DNA from: CADEDV01 sp964412375
GTDB taxonomy: Bacteria > Bacteroidota > Bacteroidia > Chitinophagales > Chitinophagaceae
Direction of reading: 5' to 3'
Length of the DNA stretch: 64,000 nucleotides
Assembly: GCA_964412375.1 (NCBI GenBank)
Contig: CAYPOD010000002.1
Span: 94,054-158,053 of the forward strand
In this document: positions 8,254 to 15,890 of the stretch, piece by piece
Layout: every line of letters starts with the position of its first letter
Numbering within the stretch: the stretch's first letter is position 1
Translations under genes and position numbers: made by a program
Notes under the pieces: model-generated
What the model saw: the letters and a program-made list of their open reading frames with translations, nothing else
Told to the model about the DNA's origin: nothing
Database searches by the model: none

Positions 8254-9174
8254 TCAATTCTTGCGACGCAACCTGATTGTAGCTGTTTTTTCCAGGTTAC
8301 TTGACAATCTTATTTCATGACGGTTCTTCCCGTCATCAATGATCATCAGGGCTGTGTTGGGAGGGATCAGCCCCAGGTTTTCTGCAAACATGGACAGTTC
8401 GTTATAGTCAAGTTCCTTATTCAGCACCAGTTGCAACCGTATGGATTTGTGGGTAAGTTTCTGGTTGTTCAGGATCAGTTGTTTGTTAAAGAACAGGGAG
8501 ATCATATCGCCATCAATTTCACCGTTGTCATACACATCTACTTTGATGCTGTCAGACTGCAATTCTATTTCCTGTGTAACGACTATTTCCCGCTGGCTGA
8601 ATTCTTTTTCGGTCACATAATTCACCACTTTGCGTTGAATCACTTGTGCGGCCACCAGTGTATCAGCGATCTCAGGTTTCCATACCTGGTAGGTCTCTTT
8701 GTATTCACGGATGGCCTGCAGCACCGAATCTGTTTTGCTGATATCAGCATTCATGGCCAGGTTAAAATTTATATCAGCACAGATAAATTTGTAATCCGGG
8801 AGGCTAACGAAAGCGCCGGTGAGATTTGATCCGGCCTGTGCCACCCGCAACGTAGCAATCAGGTTCATGATGCAATCCACTTCACGACCGGCTACAGAAC
8901 CGTAATAAGTGACCGGCACATCATACAATCTTAGCTGCCGGGTAGCAGCGTTGTAATTGCCTTTCACCTGCAGGCTCCGGTAAGTGTTCTTGAAATAATA
9001 ATTAAGAATGCCCTGCACATAGTTTTTTTCCGGTTGCAGGATCAGTTCTACCAGGTAGTTGCTGGCTGAGTTTTTTGTCTTGACACTGGCTGTTCCATAC
9101 CAATAGCCAAACACTGACTGCGAATGAGCAACCGTGTTGGTAATAAGCAACAAGAGCAGGATAGTTTTTTTCAT
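8254..9174 (-). CDS. Hypothetical secreted protein
   Basis: This 306-residue protein begins with a clear signal peptide (about 1-19, ending in AHSQ). The N-terminal half (about 22-150) is beta-rich, with alternating aromatic strands around FGYWYGTASV, as in lipocalin-like or outer-membrane-associated folds. The C-terminal third carries a VDVYDNGEIDGD segment followed by a strand-rich domain (about 205-300), which recurs in secreted Bacteroidota proteins of unknown role. No catalytic motif is visible. It lies between smpB and msrC on the same strand with a gap of 27 bases to msrC, so co-transcription is possible. Confidence 0.75.
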   Translation of the reverse strand: MKKTILLLLLITNTVAHSQSVFGYWYGTASVKTKNSASNYLVELILQPEKNYVQGILNYYFKNTYRSLQVKGNYNAATRQLRLYDVPVTYYGSVAGREVDCIMNLIATLRVAQAGSNLTGAFVSLPDYKFICADINFNLAMNADISKTDSVLQAIREYKETYQVWKPEIADTLVAAQVIQRKVVNYVTEKEFSQREIVVTQEIELQSDSIKVDVYDNGEIDGDMISLFFNKQLILNNQKLTHKSIRLQLVLNKELDYNELSMFAENLGLIPPNTALMIIDDGKNRHEIRLSSNLEKTATIRLRRKN

Positions 9175-9227
9175 GGTATGCTAAGATCACAAAATATAAC
9201 CTGTTGAAAACGAAAATGTACACGTAG

Positions 9228-9665
9228 TTATTTCAGAAAGCGTTTTATTTCTCTTTCCACATCTTTTTTTCGTATCGTTTCCCGTTTATCATGGAGTTTT
9301 TTTCCTTTTCCCAGGCCGATTTCTACTTTTGCCAGTCCTTTTTCCGAAAAAAAAATGCGCAGCGGGATAAGGGTATAACCTTTTTCTTTCAGCTTGCTTT
9401 CTATTTTCCTGATCTCTTTTTTTTGGAGCAGCAGTTTCCTGTCCCGCAGCGGGTCATGATTATTGACCGTGCCATGGGAATATTCAGCTATATGCAGCGA
9501 TTTGAGCCATAATTCCCCTTTGTGAATGAGGCAATAGCTGTCATTAAAACTGGCTTTGCCCTGTCGCAGCGATTTAACTTCTGTACCGAGCAATACCATA
9601 CCAGCTTCATATTTTGCATCTATGAAATATTCGTAATAGGCAGAACGGTTCCTGATCTCAGCCAT
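9228..9665 (-). CDS. smpB: SsrA-binding protein SmpB
   Basis: This 145-residue protein is a full-length SmpB, the partner of tmRNA in trans-translation. It shows the family motifs GTEVKSLRQGKASFNDSY, NHDPLRDRKLLLQKKEI and the basic tail GKGKKLHDKRE...RKKDVEREIKR. It rescues stalled ribosomes in the cytoplasm. A strict TAnnTTTG -7 element lies 17 bases before the ATG. Confidence 0.97.
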   Translation of the reverse strand: MAEIRNRSAYYEYFIDAKYEAGMVLLGTEVKSLRQGKASFNDSYCLIHKGELWLKSLHIAEYSHGTVNNHDPLRDRKLLLQKKEIRKIESKLKEKGYTLIPLRIFFSEKGLAKVEIGLGKGKKLHDKRETIRKKDVEREIKRFLK

Positions 9666-9681
9666 AGCTTTGTCAAAACTG

Positions 9682-9689
9682 CAAATATA
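9682..9689 (-). promoter_or_regulatory. Bacteroidota -7 promoter element of smpB (TATATTTG)
   Basis: An exact TAnnTTTG match lies upstream of smpB. Using the spacing seen at the RNase P RNA gene, transcription would begin near 9677, giving a leader of about 12 bases. Confidence 0.6.
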
Positions 9690-9745
9690 CTGATGAGTTG
9701 GCAGCCAGTAATTAATGTAATGAAACCAGGATAAAACTAAAGTGA

Positions 9746-10666
9746 TCAGTTCTTGAAATGAGTCAGTACAGTGGCCAGTTTGCCTTTTAGTTCTTTCCGG
9801 GGCACAATGAAATCAAGAAAGCCGTGTTCAAGTATAAATTCACTGCGCTGGAAACCTTCCGGCAGGTCTTTCTTGATGGTTTCTTTGATAACCCTTGGAC
9901 CTGCAAAACCAATCAGGGCACCAGGTTCCGCAATATTGAGATCTCCCAGCATTCCAAAGGATGCCGAGATGCCGCCAAAAGTGGGATCGGTTAGCAGGGA
10001 TATATATGGAAGTTTTGCATCGCTCAGTTGTGACAGCTTGCCGCTGGTCTTGGCCAATTGCATCAGCGAAAAGGCGCTTTCCATCATCCTGGCGCCGCCG
10101 CTTTTGCTGATGACCATATAAGGCAGCCTGTTTTCAATGCAATAATCCACTGCTCTTGAAAATTTTTCACCCATCACACTGCCCAGTGAGCCGCCTATAA
10201 ATTCAAAATCCATGCAGGCGATGACCACCGCATGACCATGCACGTTGCCGACAGCTACCCGCATCGAATCTTTCAGGTCTGTCTTGCTCCATATTTCTTC
10301 CAGCCTTTTCTTGTAGGGTTTCAGGTCAGTGAATTCAAGAAAATCTTTGCTGCGGATATTTTCAAACAACTCTGAAAAACGGCTTTCATCAAACAAAATC
10401 TCGTAATATTCACTGCTGTTAATGCGATGATGGTAATTGCATTTGGGGCATACAAAGAGATGTTCCCGCAATTCTGTGACGGTACAGATATAGTTGCATT
10501 CCGGGCATTTCGTCCAAAGTCCTTCCGGGGTTTCTTTTTTTTCAGAGGTTTTGGTGTTGATGCCTTTCTTTATCCGTTTGAACCAACTGGATTTGGTTTC
10601 CTCTGTTTTTCCTTCTTCACCCGCTAGATTGGCGTCAAAATCTTCAAATTGTTTGGCCATAACCAT
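9746..10666 (-). CDS. accD: Acetyl-CoA carboxylase carboxyltransferase subunit beta
   Basis: This carboxyltransferase beta subunit (about 306 residues) transfers the carboxyl group from biotin to acetyl-CoA in the first step of fatty-acid synthesis. An N-terminal zinc ribbon (CPEC...CPKC) precedes the crotonase-like domain with GGSLGSVMGEK, KSGGARMMES and GFAGPRVI motifs. The reading frame is open further upstream, but a TAnnTTTG element at 10678-10685 would lie inside a longer gene. I therefore prefer the ATG at 10666, or the one at 10660 two codons later. The partner accA is not in the window. Confidence 0.95.
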   Translation of the reverse strand: MVMAKQFEDFDANLAGEEGKTEETKSSWFKRIKKGINTKTSEKKETPEGLWTKCPECNYICTVTELREHLFVCPKCNYHHRINSSEYYEILFDESRFSELFENIRSKDFLEFTDLKPYKKRLEEIWSKTDLKDSMRVAVGNVHGHAVVIACMDFEFIGGSLGSVMGEKFSRAVDYCIENRLPYMVISKSGGARMMESAFSLMQLAKTSGKLSQLSDAKLPYISLLTDPTFGGISASFGMLGDLNIAEPGALIGFAGPRVIKETIKKDLPEGFQRSEFILEHGFLDFIVPRKELKGKLATVLTHFKN

Positions 10667-10677
10667 TACTTGAGTCA

Positions 10678-10685
10678 CAAATATA
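10678..10685 (-). promoter_or_regulatory. Bacteroidota -7 promoter element of accD (TATATTTG)
   Basis: An exact TAnnTTTG match lies 12 bases before the first plausible ATG of accD. It decides against the longer reading of the gene. Confidence 0.6.
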
Positions 10686-10767
10686 GGGATTGATTTACAA
10701 GTGAGAGGCAGGGGGCGGAAGTACGGCTTTGGGCGGAAGAACGAATTCCGTACTCCTTTTCCCATAC

Positions 10768-13179
10768 TTATTTTTTCAAGACTCTCTCAAACAACTTGTA
10801 GATCCTTTTATATTCATCTGTCCAGCTGCTGGGCTCAACAAAACCATGGTCTTCCATCGGGTATGCGGCCAATTCCCAGTTTTCTTTACCTAACTCAATC
10901 AGCCGTTGCGAAAGTTTTACTGCATCCTGGAAATGCACATTCACGTCCACCATGCCATGGCAGATAAGCAGGTCTCCTTTCAGGCCTTCAGCAAAATAAA
11001 GAGGTGAGCTTTTACGATAAGCAATGCTGTCCGTAAAAGGTTCATTCAAAATATTGGAAGTATAACCATGATTGTATTGTGCCCAGTCTGTAACAGGACG
11101 TAGCGCTGCACCTGCTGCAAAAGTTTCTGGATAATTGAACATGCCCATCAGGGTGATAAATCCGCCATAGGAGCCGCCATATAATCCTACATGTTTTGGA
11201 TTGACAGCATGTTTTTCCACCAGGTATTTTACAGCATCCACATGATCGGTCATGTCTTTTCCGCCCATATGGCGGTAAATGCCCGTCCGCCAGTCGCGGC
11301 CATAACCGGCGCTGCCACGGTAATCAATATCCATCACATAATAACCGTTATCAGCAAGCATATTATTAAACATGTATTCTCTGAAGTAACTGCTCCACCA
11401 TTTGTGGGCATTTTGCAGGTAGCCGGCACCGTGCACAAAAAGTACGGCAGGTTTATTGGGATGGGGGTTGGCTGGTTTATAAATTCTGGCATATACCTCT
11501 GCACCGTCGGCAGCTTTGAAAGTGATCACTTCCGGATCTCTCCAGGGATAAGTTTTAAATTCATCGCTTTGTGCTTTATCGGTGATCTGTTCCATCTTGC
11601 CACCGGGTTTATTTTCCATGAGAAATAATTCCCATGGTTTGGTGGAGTAGGAGTAAAGCACAGCCAGCAGTTTTTCATCCGGTGAAATATTTACCTGGTG
11701 TGCACCCGTCATGGCAGTGATCTTTTCTTTTTTTCCATCTGCAATATTCATGCGGTAAAAGTGCTGTTCGCCGGGGTGCACTTCATTGGTAGTGATATAG
11801 AAATATTTTTTATCACGGGAAAGTTGTGCCTGCTGCACTTCATAGTTGCCGGATGTCAATGGTTTTTTTATACCGGTGGATACATTTACCGTGTAAAGAT
11901 GGGAATAGCCGGTTGCTTCCGACTGGTACCAGAAAGTGGTTTCATCAATCCAGCCGGAACGGCCAAAGTTGATACCGGGGCCAGCGATCCATGCTTCATC
12001 CCGCTGCCTGTCGAGCAACGACATTTTTTGGGTAGCTGTATCCCACAACATCAGCCAGCGGTCTTTGTTGTCCTGTGAACGGATGTCGAGCACTGCATAT
12101 TTTCCTTTTGGCGACCAGGCAGGCCCAAAGAAACTTACTGGACGGTTCAAAGGGTTTTTTGTTCGTTGTTCTAATTGTGCTGGATAATCTTTTACATAAT
12201 CAGGCAGGTCCCTGATACCGGGTATATCATCAGTCTTGATTGCATAGACCGTATCCATCTCCCGGTCATAAACGAAGCATTCAAAACTGCCAGCCGGTGC
12301 ACCAACTTTTGTCCGTGCTGGTATATCTACTGTAAAACCGCTTTCTGTTACATAATTAGGTACAATAGTAGATTTTGCACCAGATGTTTGTTTGAACAGC
12401 CGATAGGCAATAAACCTGCCGTCAGGACTAATAGACAACCCCTGCAGGCTCTTATCTTCTATATTGATTGAGCGAAGTTCTTTTGGTTTAGGAAGACGCT
12501 TATTGTAGGCGTCGGCTGCTTCTCTTTTTTCTTTCCTGGACCGCAACACGTCAAAATATTGCAACTGGTCATTCTTCAGCCATTCTTCCTGTTGATTGCC
12601 GCTACTGGTTTCCCGGCCTCGTTGCTGGGCCCCTGTTCTTCCTGCGCCTGCGAAAGAACCGGATTCGCCGCTGCGCAGATGGGTGAGTTGTAATGTTTCA
12701 CCGGTTGCAATATCCCATGCATACAAATTTTGGTTTCGGCTGTAAACTATTTTTGTTTCATTGAATGAAAACTGCGGATTGCTTTCTGTTTCGTTTGTCT
12801 GTGTAATGCGCCGGGTTTTGTTCGCTTTTAAATCTGTATAAAAAATATCACCCTCACGGCTGTAGAGATAAGCGGTCCTGGCCAGGTTATAGGTCACATT
12901 ATTTTCTGTGAGCAGGTTTTGCTTTTGTTCTACAGTTGCTTTGCGTGGCGTTTTGTTATCCCGGCTGATAAGATATAATGAATCGGAAGTTACCTTGTCA
13001 GGATTCCAGTTGAAAAAAAGTGTGTTTCCGTCATGGCTCCACTGTGTGGCAGAGGGGGAGGTACCTATCCATATGGGATCCCGCATGATTTTTTCTACGG
13101 TAAGTTTTTCCAACCGGTTTTGACCGATAGTAAAAAGTGAAGCGCAACAGGCAATTATAACACAGTTTAGTTTCAGCAT
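10768..13179 (-). CDS. S9-family (prolyl oligopeptidase / DPP IV-like) serine peptidase
   Basis: This 803-residue exported enzyme has a signal peptide (about 1-19), a beta-propeller region (about 30-520) that gates access, and a C-terminal alpha/beta hydrolase domain (about 560-803). The catalytic triad is predicted as Ser670 in GGSYGG, Asp745 in HGMVDVNVHF and His778 in MEDHGF. Such enzymes cleave short peptides, often after proline or from the N-terminus. Location is likely periplasmic. An unusual Gly/Arg/Ser-rich loop (about 170-190) interrupts the propeller. It stands upstream of accD, which has its own promoter. Confidence 0.93.
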   Translation of the reverse strand: MLKLNCVIIACCASLFTIGQNRLEKLTVEKIMRDPIWIGTSPSATQWSHDGNTLFFNWNPDKVTSDSLYLISRDNKTPRKATVEQKQNLLTENNVTYNLARTAYLYSREGDIFYTDLKANKTRRITQTNETESNPQFSFNETKIVYSRNQNLYAWDIATGETLQLTHLRSGESGSFAGAGRTGAQQRGRETSSGNQQEEWLKNDQLQYFDVLRSRKEKREAADAYNKRLPKPKELRSINIEDKSLQGLSISPDGRFIAYRLFKQTSGAKSTIVPNYVTESGFTVDIPARTKVGAPAGSFECFVYDREMDTVYAIKTDDIPGIRDLPDYVKDYPAQLEQRTKNPLNRPVSFFGPAWSPKGKYAVLDIRSQDNKDRWLMLWDTATQKMSLLDRQRDEAWIAGPGINFGRSGWIDETTFWYQSEATGYSHLYTVNVSTGIKKPLTSGNYEVQQAQLSRDKKYFYITTNEVHPGEQHFYRMNIADGKKEKITAMTGAHQVNISPDEKLLAVLYSYSTKPWELFLMENKPGGKMEQITDKAQSDEFKTYPWRDPEVITFKAADGAEVYARIYKPANPHPNKPAVLFVHGAGYLQNAHKWWSSYFREYMFNNMLADNGYYVMDIDYRGSAGYGRDWRTGIYRHMGGKDMTDHVDAVKYLVEKHAVNPKHVGLYGGSYGGFITLMGMFNYPETFAAGAALRPVTDWAQYNHGYTSNILNEPFTDSIAYRKSSPLYFAEGLKGDLLICHGMVDVNVHFQDAVKLSQRLIELGKENWELAAYPMEDHGFVEPSSWTDEYKRIYKLFERVLKK

Positions 13180-13242
13180 GGTGAACGATTTTGAACCTAA
13201 ATATATTGAGAAAGGATTCAGGATGCAGTTCTAAGGAGAAAA

Positions 13243-13271
13243 AAATGACCGGTGGCAATCACCGGTCATTT
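13243..13271 (-). terminator. Strong intrinsic terminator after the CX4CH lipoprotein gene
   Basis: A perfect 12-bp stem (13243-13254 with 13260-13271) with a 5-base loop is followed on the minus strand by a run of T. It lies 23 bases after the stop of the gene at 13294. Confidence 0.85.
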
Positions 13272-13293
13272 TATATATGCTGCAGGTAACATA

Positions 13294-13647
13294 TCAGTTA
13301 TTCGGTGCACCGTTATTGATCCAGCAGATAATAGCTAGTTTTTGTGCATTGGTCAGGGTGGTGTTTTGCGGCATCAGGCCATTGGCCACCTGGTCTTTGA
13401 TCAGACCACGGGCAGCAAACACTTGTGTATAATTAGTAAGGGGGCCGGGCCCATTGGTGCTGCCGGCATCATGACAGGCTGTTTGGTTGCAGTAGGTCTG
13501 TATGATAGGATTCACCTCTCCGCTGAAAGTGGCTGCAACACCAATGCAGTTATCAATTAGCTCTTCGTTTCCTGCATTTTTATCACAGGCAACAAAAAAT
13601 ACCAATGTGGAAAATGAAAAAATAGCCAGGATGATCGCCTTTCTCAT
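13294..13647 (-). CDS. Cytochrome c-like lipoprotein with CX4CH motif
   Basis: This 117-residue protein has a lipoprotein signal with lipobox FFVAC (Cys21). It shows a possible heme site written CNQTACH, with four rather than two residues between the cysteines, and a late GLMP methionine that could be the second heme ligand. It ends with the tail WINNGAPNN. The layout (SGEVNPIIQTYC ... GPGPLTNY ... AIICWINNGAPNN) resembles small c-type cytochrome domains in Bacteroidota envelope proteins. Heme attachment is an inference because CX4CH is the rarer spacing. It is a single gene, bracketed by a strong terminator. Confidence 0.72.
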   Translation of the reverse strand: MRKAIILAIFSFSTLVFFVACDKNAGNEELIDNCIGVAATFSGEVNPIIQTYCNQTACHDAGSTNGPGPLTNYTQVFAARGLIKDQVANGLMPQNTTLTNAQKLAIICWINNGAPNN

Positions 13648-13734
13648 ATTTTATGTTTTTCAGGCATACTGTGATCGTATCTAACGAAATAAGTTTAACA
13701 AAAGTTGTGCCCATGCATAGAAAGATCCTTCCTG

Positions 13735-14619
13735 TTACAGCATCTCCGCAACATTACGCCGGATATTTTCAGCAATTTTATCAGTGGGGAGGTCATTTGC
13801 GTCACCGCTGAACGGGTCCTCGATTTCTTCAGCAATCAGCTCCAGGCTTGCCATCACATAGAACACAAAAGCTACTACGGGGATCACATAATACCCCAGG
13901 TTGAACACAAACCCGAAGGGAAGGGTCATTACATAAATGAAAATAAATTTCTTGATGAATACACTATAGGAAAAAGGTATTGGGGTATTCTTGATCCGTT
14001 CGCAAGCCCCGCATATATCAGTAAAAGAACGAAGCTCATCTCCGAGATACAACAACTGTTCCCCGGTAATTTTTTTCTCAGTATACATTTCATGAATACG
14101 TTGCAGCATCAGCCGGGCCACCTGGTTTGGCACATGTTTTTCTTTATCTATCCCAACCAGCAATTGTTTGTGCTCTTCATCATCAAAAAGTGCTACACGG
14201 GTTTGCTCTCTTCGCAGGTGGTCATGCAGGGCGAAAGCAAAGCTTGGGATCATTTTTCGAAAAAATGACCGCAGCGCCACTTCTTCTGCAGGGATAATAG
14301 CTGACAGTTTAATTGCCAGGTTACGGCTATTATTCACCAGGTTGCCCCATAATTTCCGGCCTTCCCACCAGCGGTCGTAAGCTGTGTTGGTACGGAATAC
14401 CAGCAGCATGGAAATTGCAAAACCCAGCAGGCTGTGCATCAGGGGAATATTCCTGACATAACTTTTTTCTGAGAGTTTCCAGTATTCCAGTTCCAGGTAA
14501 GCAATGATGCCGGAGTAAATGCAGATGCCAATCATCAGGCCGCCAAGTTTGCGGAAGGTATCAGCTTTGTGCATCCGGAAGATGAAGGTGAACCAGTCCT
14601 TAGGGTCGTATGATACCAT
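13735..14619 (-). CDS. Bestrophin-family ion channel
   Basis: This 294-residue membrane protein matches the bacterial bestrophin family. The N-terminal segment YDPKDWF leads into hydrophobic helices, with the conserved stretch FRTNTAYDRWWEGRKLWG and, near the C-terminus, an EEIEDPFSGDANDLP acidic motif. Bacterial bestrophins form pentameric ion channels in the inner membrane. The start lies 12 bases after the stop of mqnE, so it is probably the second gene of that operon. The reason for linkage with menaquinone synthesis is unknown. Confidence 0.9.
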   Translation of the reverse strand: MVSYDPKDWFTFIFRMHKADTFRKLGGLMIGICIYSGIIAYLELEYWKLSEKSYVRNIPLMHSLLGFAISMLLVFRTNTAYDRWWEGRKLWGNLVNNSRNLAIKLSAIIPAEEVALRSFFRKMIPSFAFALHDHLRREQTRVALFDDEEHKQLLVGIDKEKHVPNQVARLMLQRIHEMYTEKKITGEQLLYLGDELRSFTDICGACERIKNTPIPFSYSVFIKKFIFIYVMTLPFGFVFNLGYYVIPVVAFVFYVMASLELIAEEIEDPFSGDANDLPTDKIAENIRRNVAEML

Positions 14620-14631
14620 AAATGCAGGAGG

Positions 14632-15810
14632 TTAATTTAATACGGGGTTTTGATCAATGGCAGTCATGTCCATATCACTGTAGTCCCTGATAATGTTGTA
14701 AAGAGTGTCTCTTTCTACGGGTTTTCTTTTGGCTTGCCTGATCAGGGATACTAACTGGGTAGTGGTCATAGCGGGGTTTTGTTCTTCTGAACCGGCCATC
14801 GAATATATTTTAGTCGTATCATCAATGGTGCCGTCAATGTCATTTACGCCAAAGGAAAGAGAGAGCTGTGCATTTTGCCTGCCCAACATAGGCCAATAAG
14901 CTTTCAGGTGTGGAAAGTTGTCGAGATAAATACGGGCAATGGCATACATCTTCATGTCTTCAGTGATGCTGCTTTCCGGGATATGGCTCATATCATTGTC
15001 CTTATTGCGGAATTTCAGGGGAATGAACGTGTTGAAACCCCCGGTGCGGTCCTGCAGTTCTCTTAGTCTTCTCATATGATCAACCCGGTGTTCATATTTT
15101 TCAATATGTCCATACAGCATCGTGGCGTTTGAATGCAATCCCAGTTGGTGTGCTGTTTCATGAATGGCCAGCCATCCTTCTGCATCTACTTTGTCTGCAC
15201 ATATTTGTTGCCTGATCTCCGGGTGAAATATTTCGGCGCCGCCTCCCGGGATACTGTCAAGCCCGGCCTCAATTAAAAACCGGAGTCCTTCCTCCACCGT
15301 CATTTTTGCTTTGCGGAACATATAATCATACTCAACGGCTGTGAATGCTTTTATATGCAGACCTGGCCGATGCGCTTTAATAGCACGGAGCAGTTCAGCA
15401 AAAAAATCAAGATTCATTTTTGGATGCACACCACCTACTATGTGTACTTCGGTAATTGGTTTGCCGTCATACTGTTTCACCATGTGCAGCATCTGCTCGA
15501 TACTCAGCTCCCAGCCATCTTCTCTTTTTGCATACAGGCGACTATACGAGCAGAAATTACAACTGAACACACAGACATTGGTAGGTTCGATGTGGAAGTT
15601 GCGGTTGAAATAGGTGATGTCGCCATGTTTTTTTTCCCTGACAAAATTGGCAAGACCTGCCACAAAGCCCGGGCTGGCTTTTTCGAAAAGCAACAGGGCT
15701 TCTTCATCGCTGATACGTTCGCCGGCTTCCACTTTTTTGGCAATGCTAATGAATCCGGGTAACAGGTTGTTTTCGCTGGCAGGGCCGGTAAGATGTTGGA
15801 GGATTGTCAT
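14632..15810 (-). CDS. mqnE: Aminofutalosine synthase MqnE (radical SAM)
   Basis: From the ATG at 15810 this is a 392-residue radical SAM enzyme. The CX3CX2C cluster motif is at Cys80, Cys84 and Cys87, followed by GGVHP, IPGGGAEIF and a SNATMLYGHIE segment typical of the MqnE/MqnC group; the whole pattern fits MqnE best. It joins 3-[(1-carboxyvinyl)oxy]benzoate to SAM-derived adenosine in the futalosine route to menaquinone. An upstream in-frame ATG would put the -7 element at 15826-15833 inside the gene, so the shorter start is chosen. Confidence 0.92.
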   Translation of the reverse strand: MTILQHLTGPASENNLLPGFISIAKKVEAGERISDEEALLLFEKASPGFVAGLANFVREKKHGDITYFNRNFHIEPTNVCVFSCNFCSYSRLYAKREDGWELSIEQMLHMVKQYDGKPITEVHIVGGVHPKMNLDFFAELLRAIKAHRPGLHIKAFTAVEYDYMFRKAKMTVEEGLRFLIEAGLDSIPGGGAEIFHPEIRQQICADKVDAEGWLAIHETAHQLGLHSNATMLYGHIEKYEHRVDHMRRLRELQDRTGGFNTFIPLKFRNKDNDMSHIPESSITEDMKMYAIARIYLDNFPHLKAYWPMLGRQNAQLSLSFGVNDIDGTIDDTTKIYSMAGSEEQNPAMTTTQLVSLIRQAKRKPVERDTLYNIIRDYSDMDMTAIDQNPVLN

Positions 15811-15825
15811 ACAAAATACTTCCTG

Positions 15826-15833
15826 CAAAGGTA
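15826..15833 (-). promoter_or_regulatory. Bacteroidota -7 promoter element of mqnE (TACCTTTG)
   Basis: An exact TAnnTTTG match lies 16 bases before the chosen ATG, with a predicted leader of about 11 bases. Confidence 0.6.
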
Positions 15834-15844
15834 AGTCCAAAAAA

Positions 15845-15872
15845 AATAAGCCCCTCGGCTGAGGGGCTTATT
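15845..15872 (-). terminator. Intrinsic terminator of the M43 protease gene
   Basis: A 12-bp GC-rich stem (15845-15856 with 15861-15872) with a 4-base loop is followed on the minus strand by a T-run. It sits 19 bases after the protease stop. Confidence 0.85.
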
Positions 15873-15890
15873 CAGTTATGGGAAGAGGGA

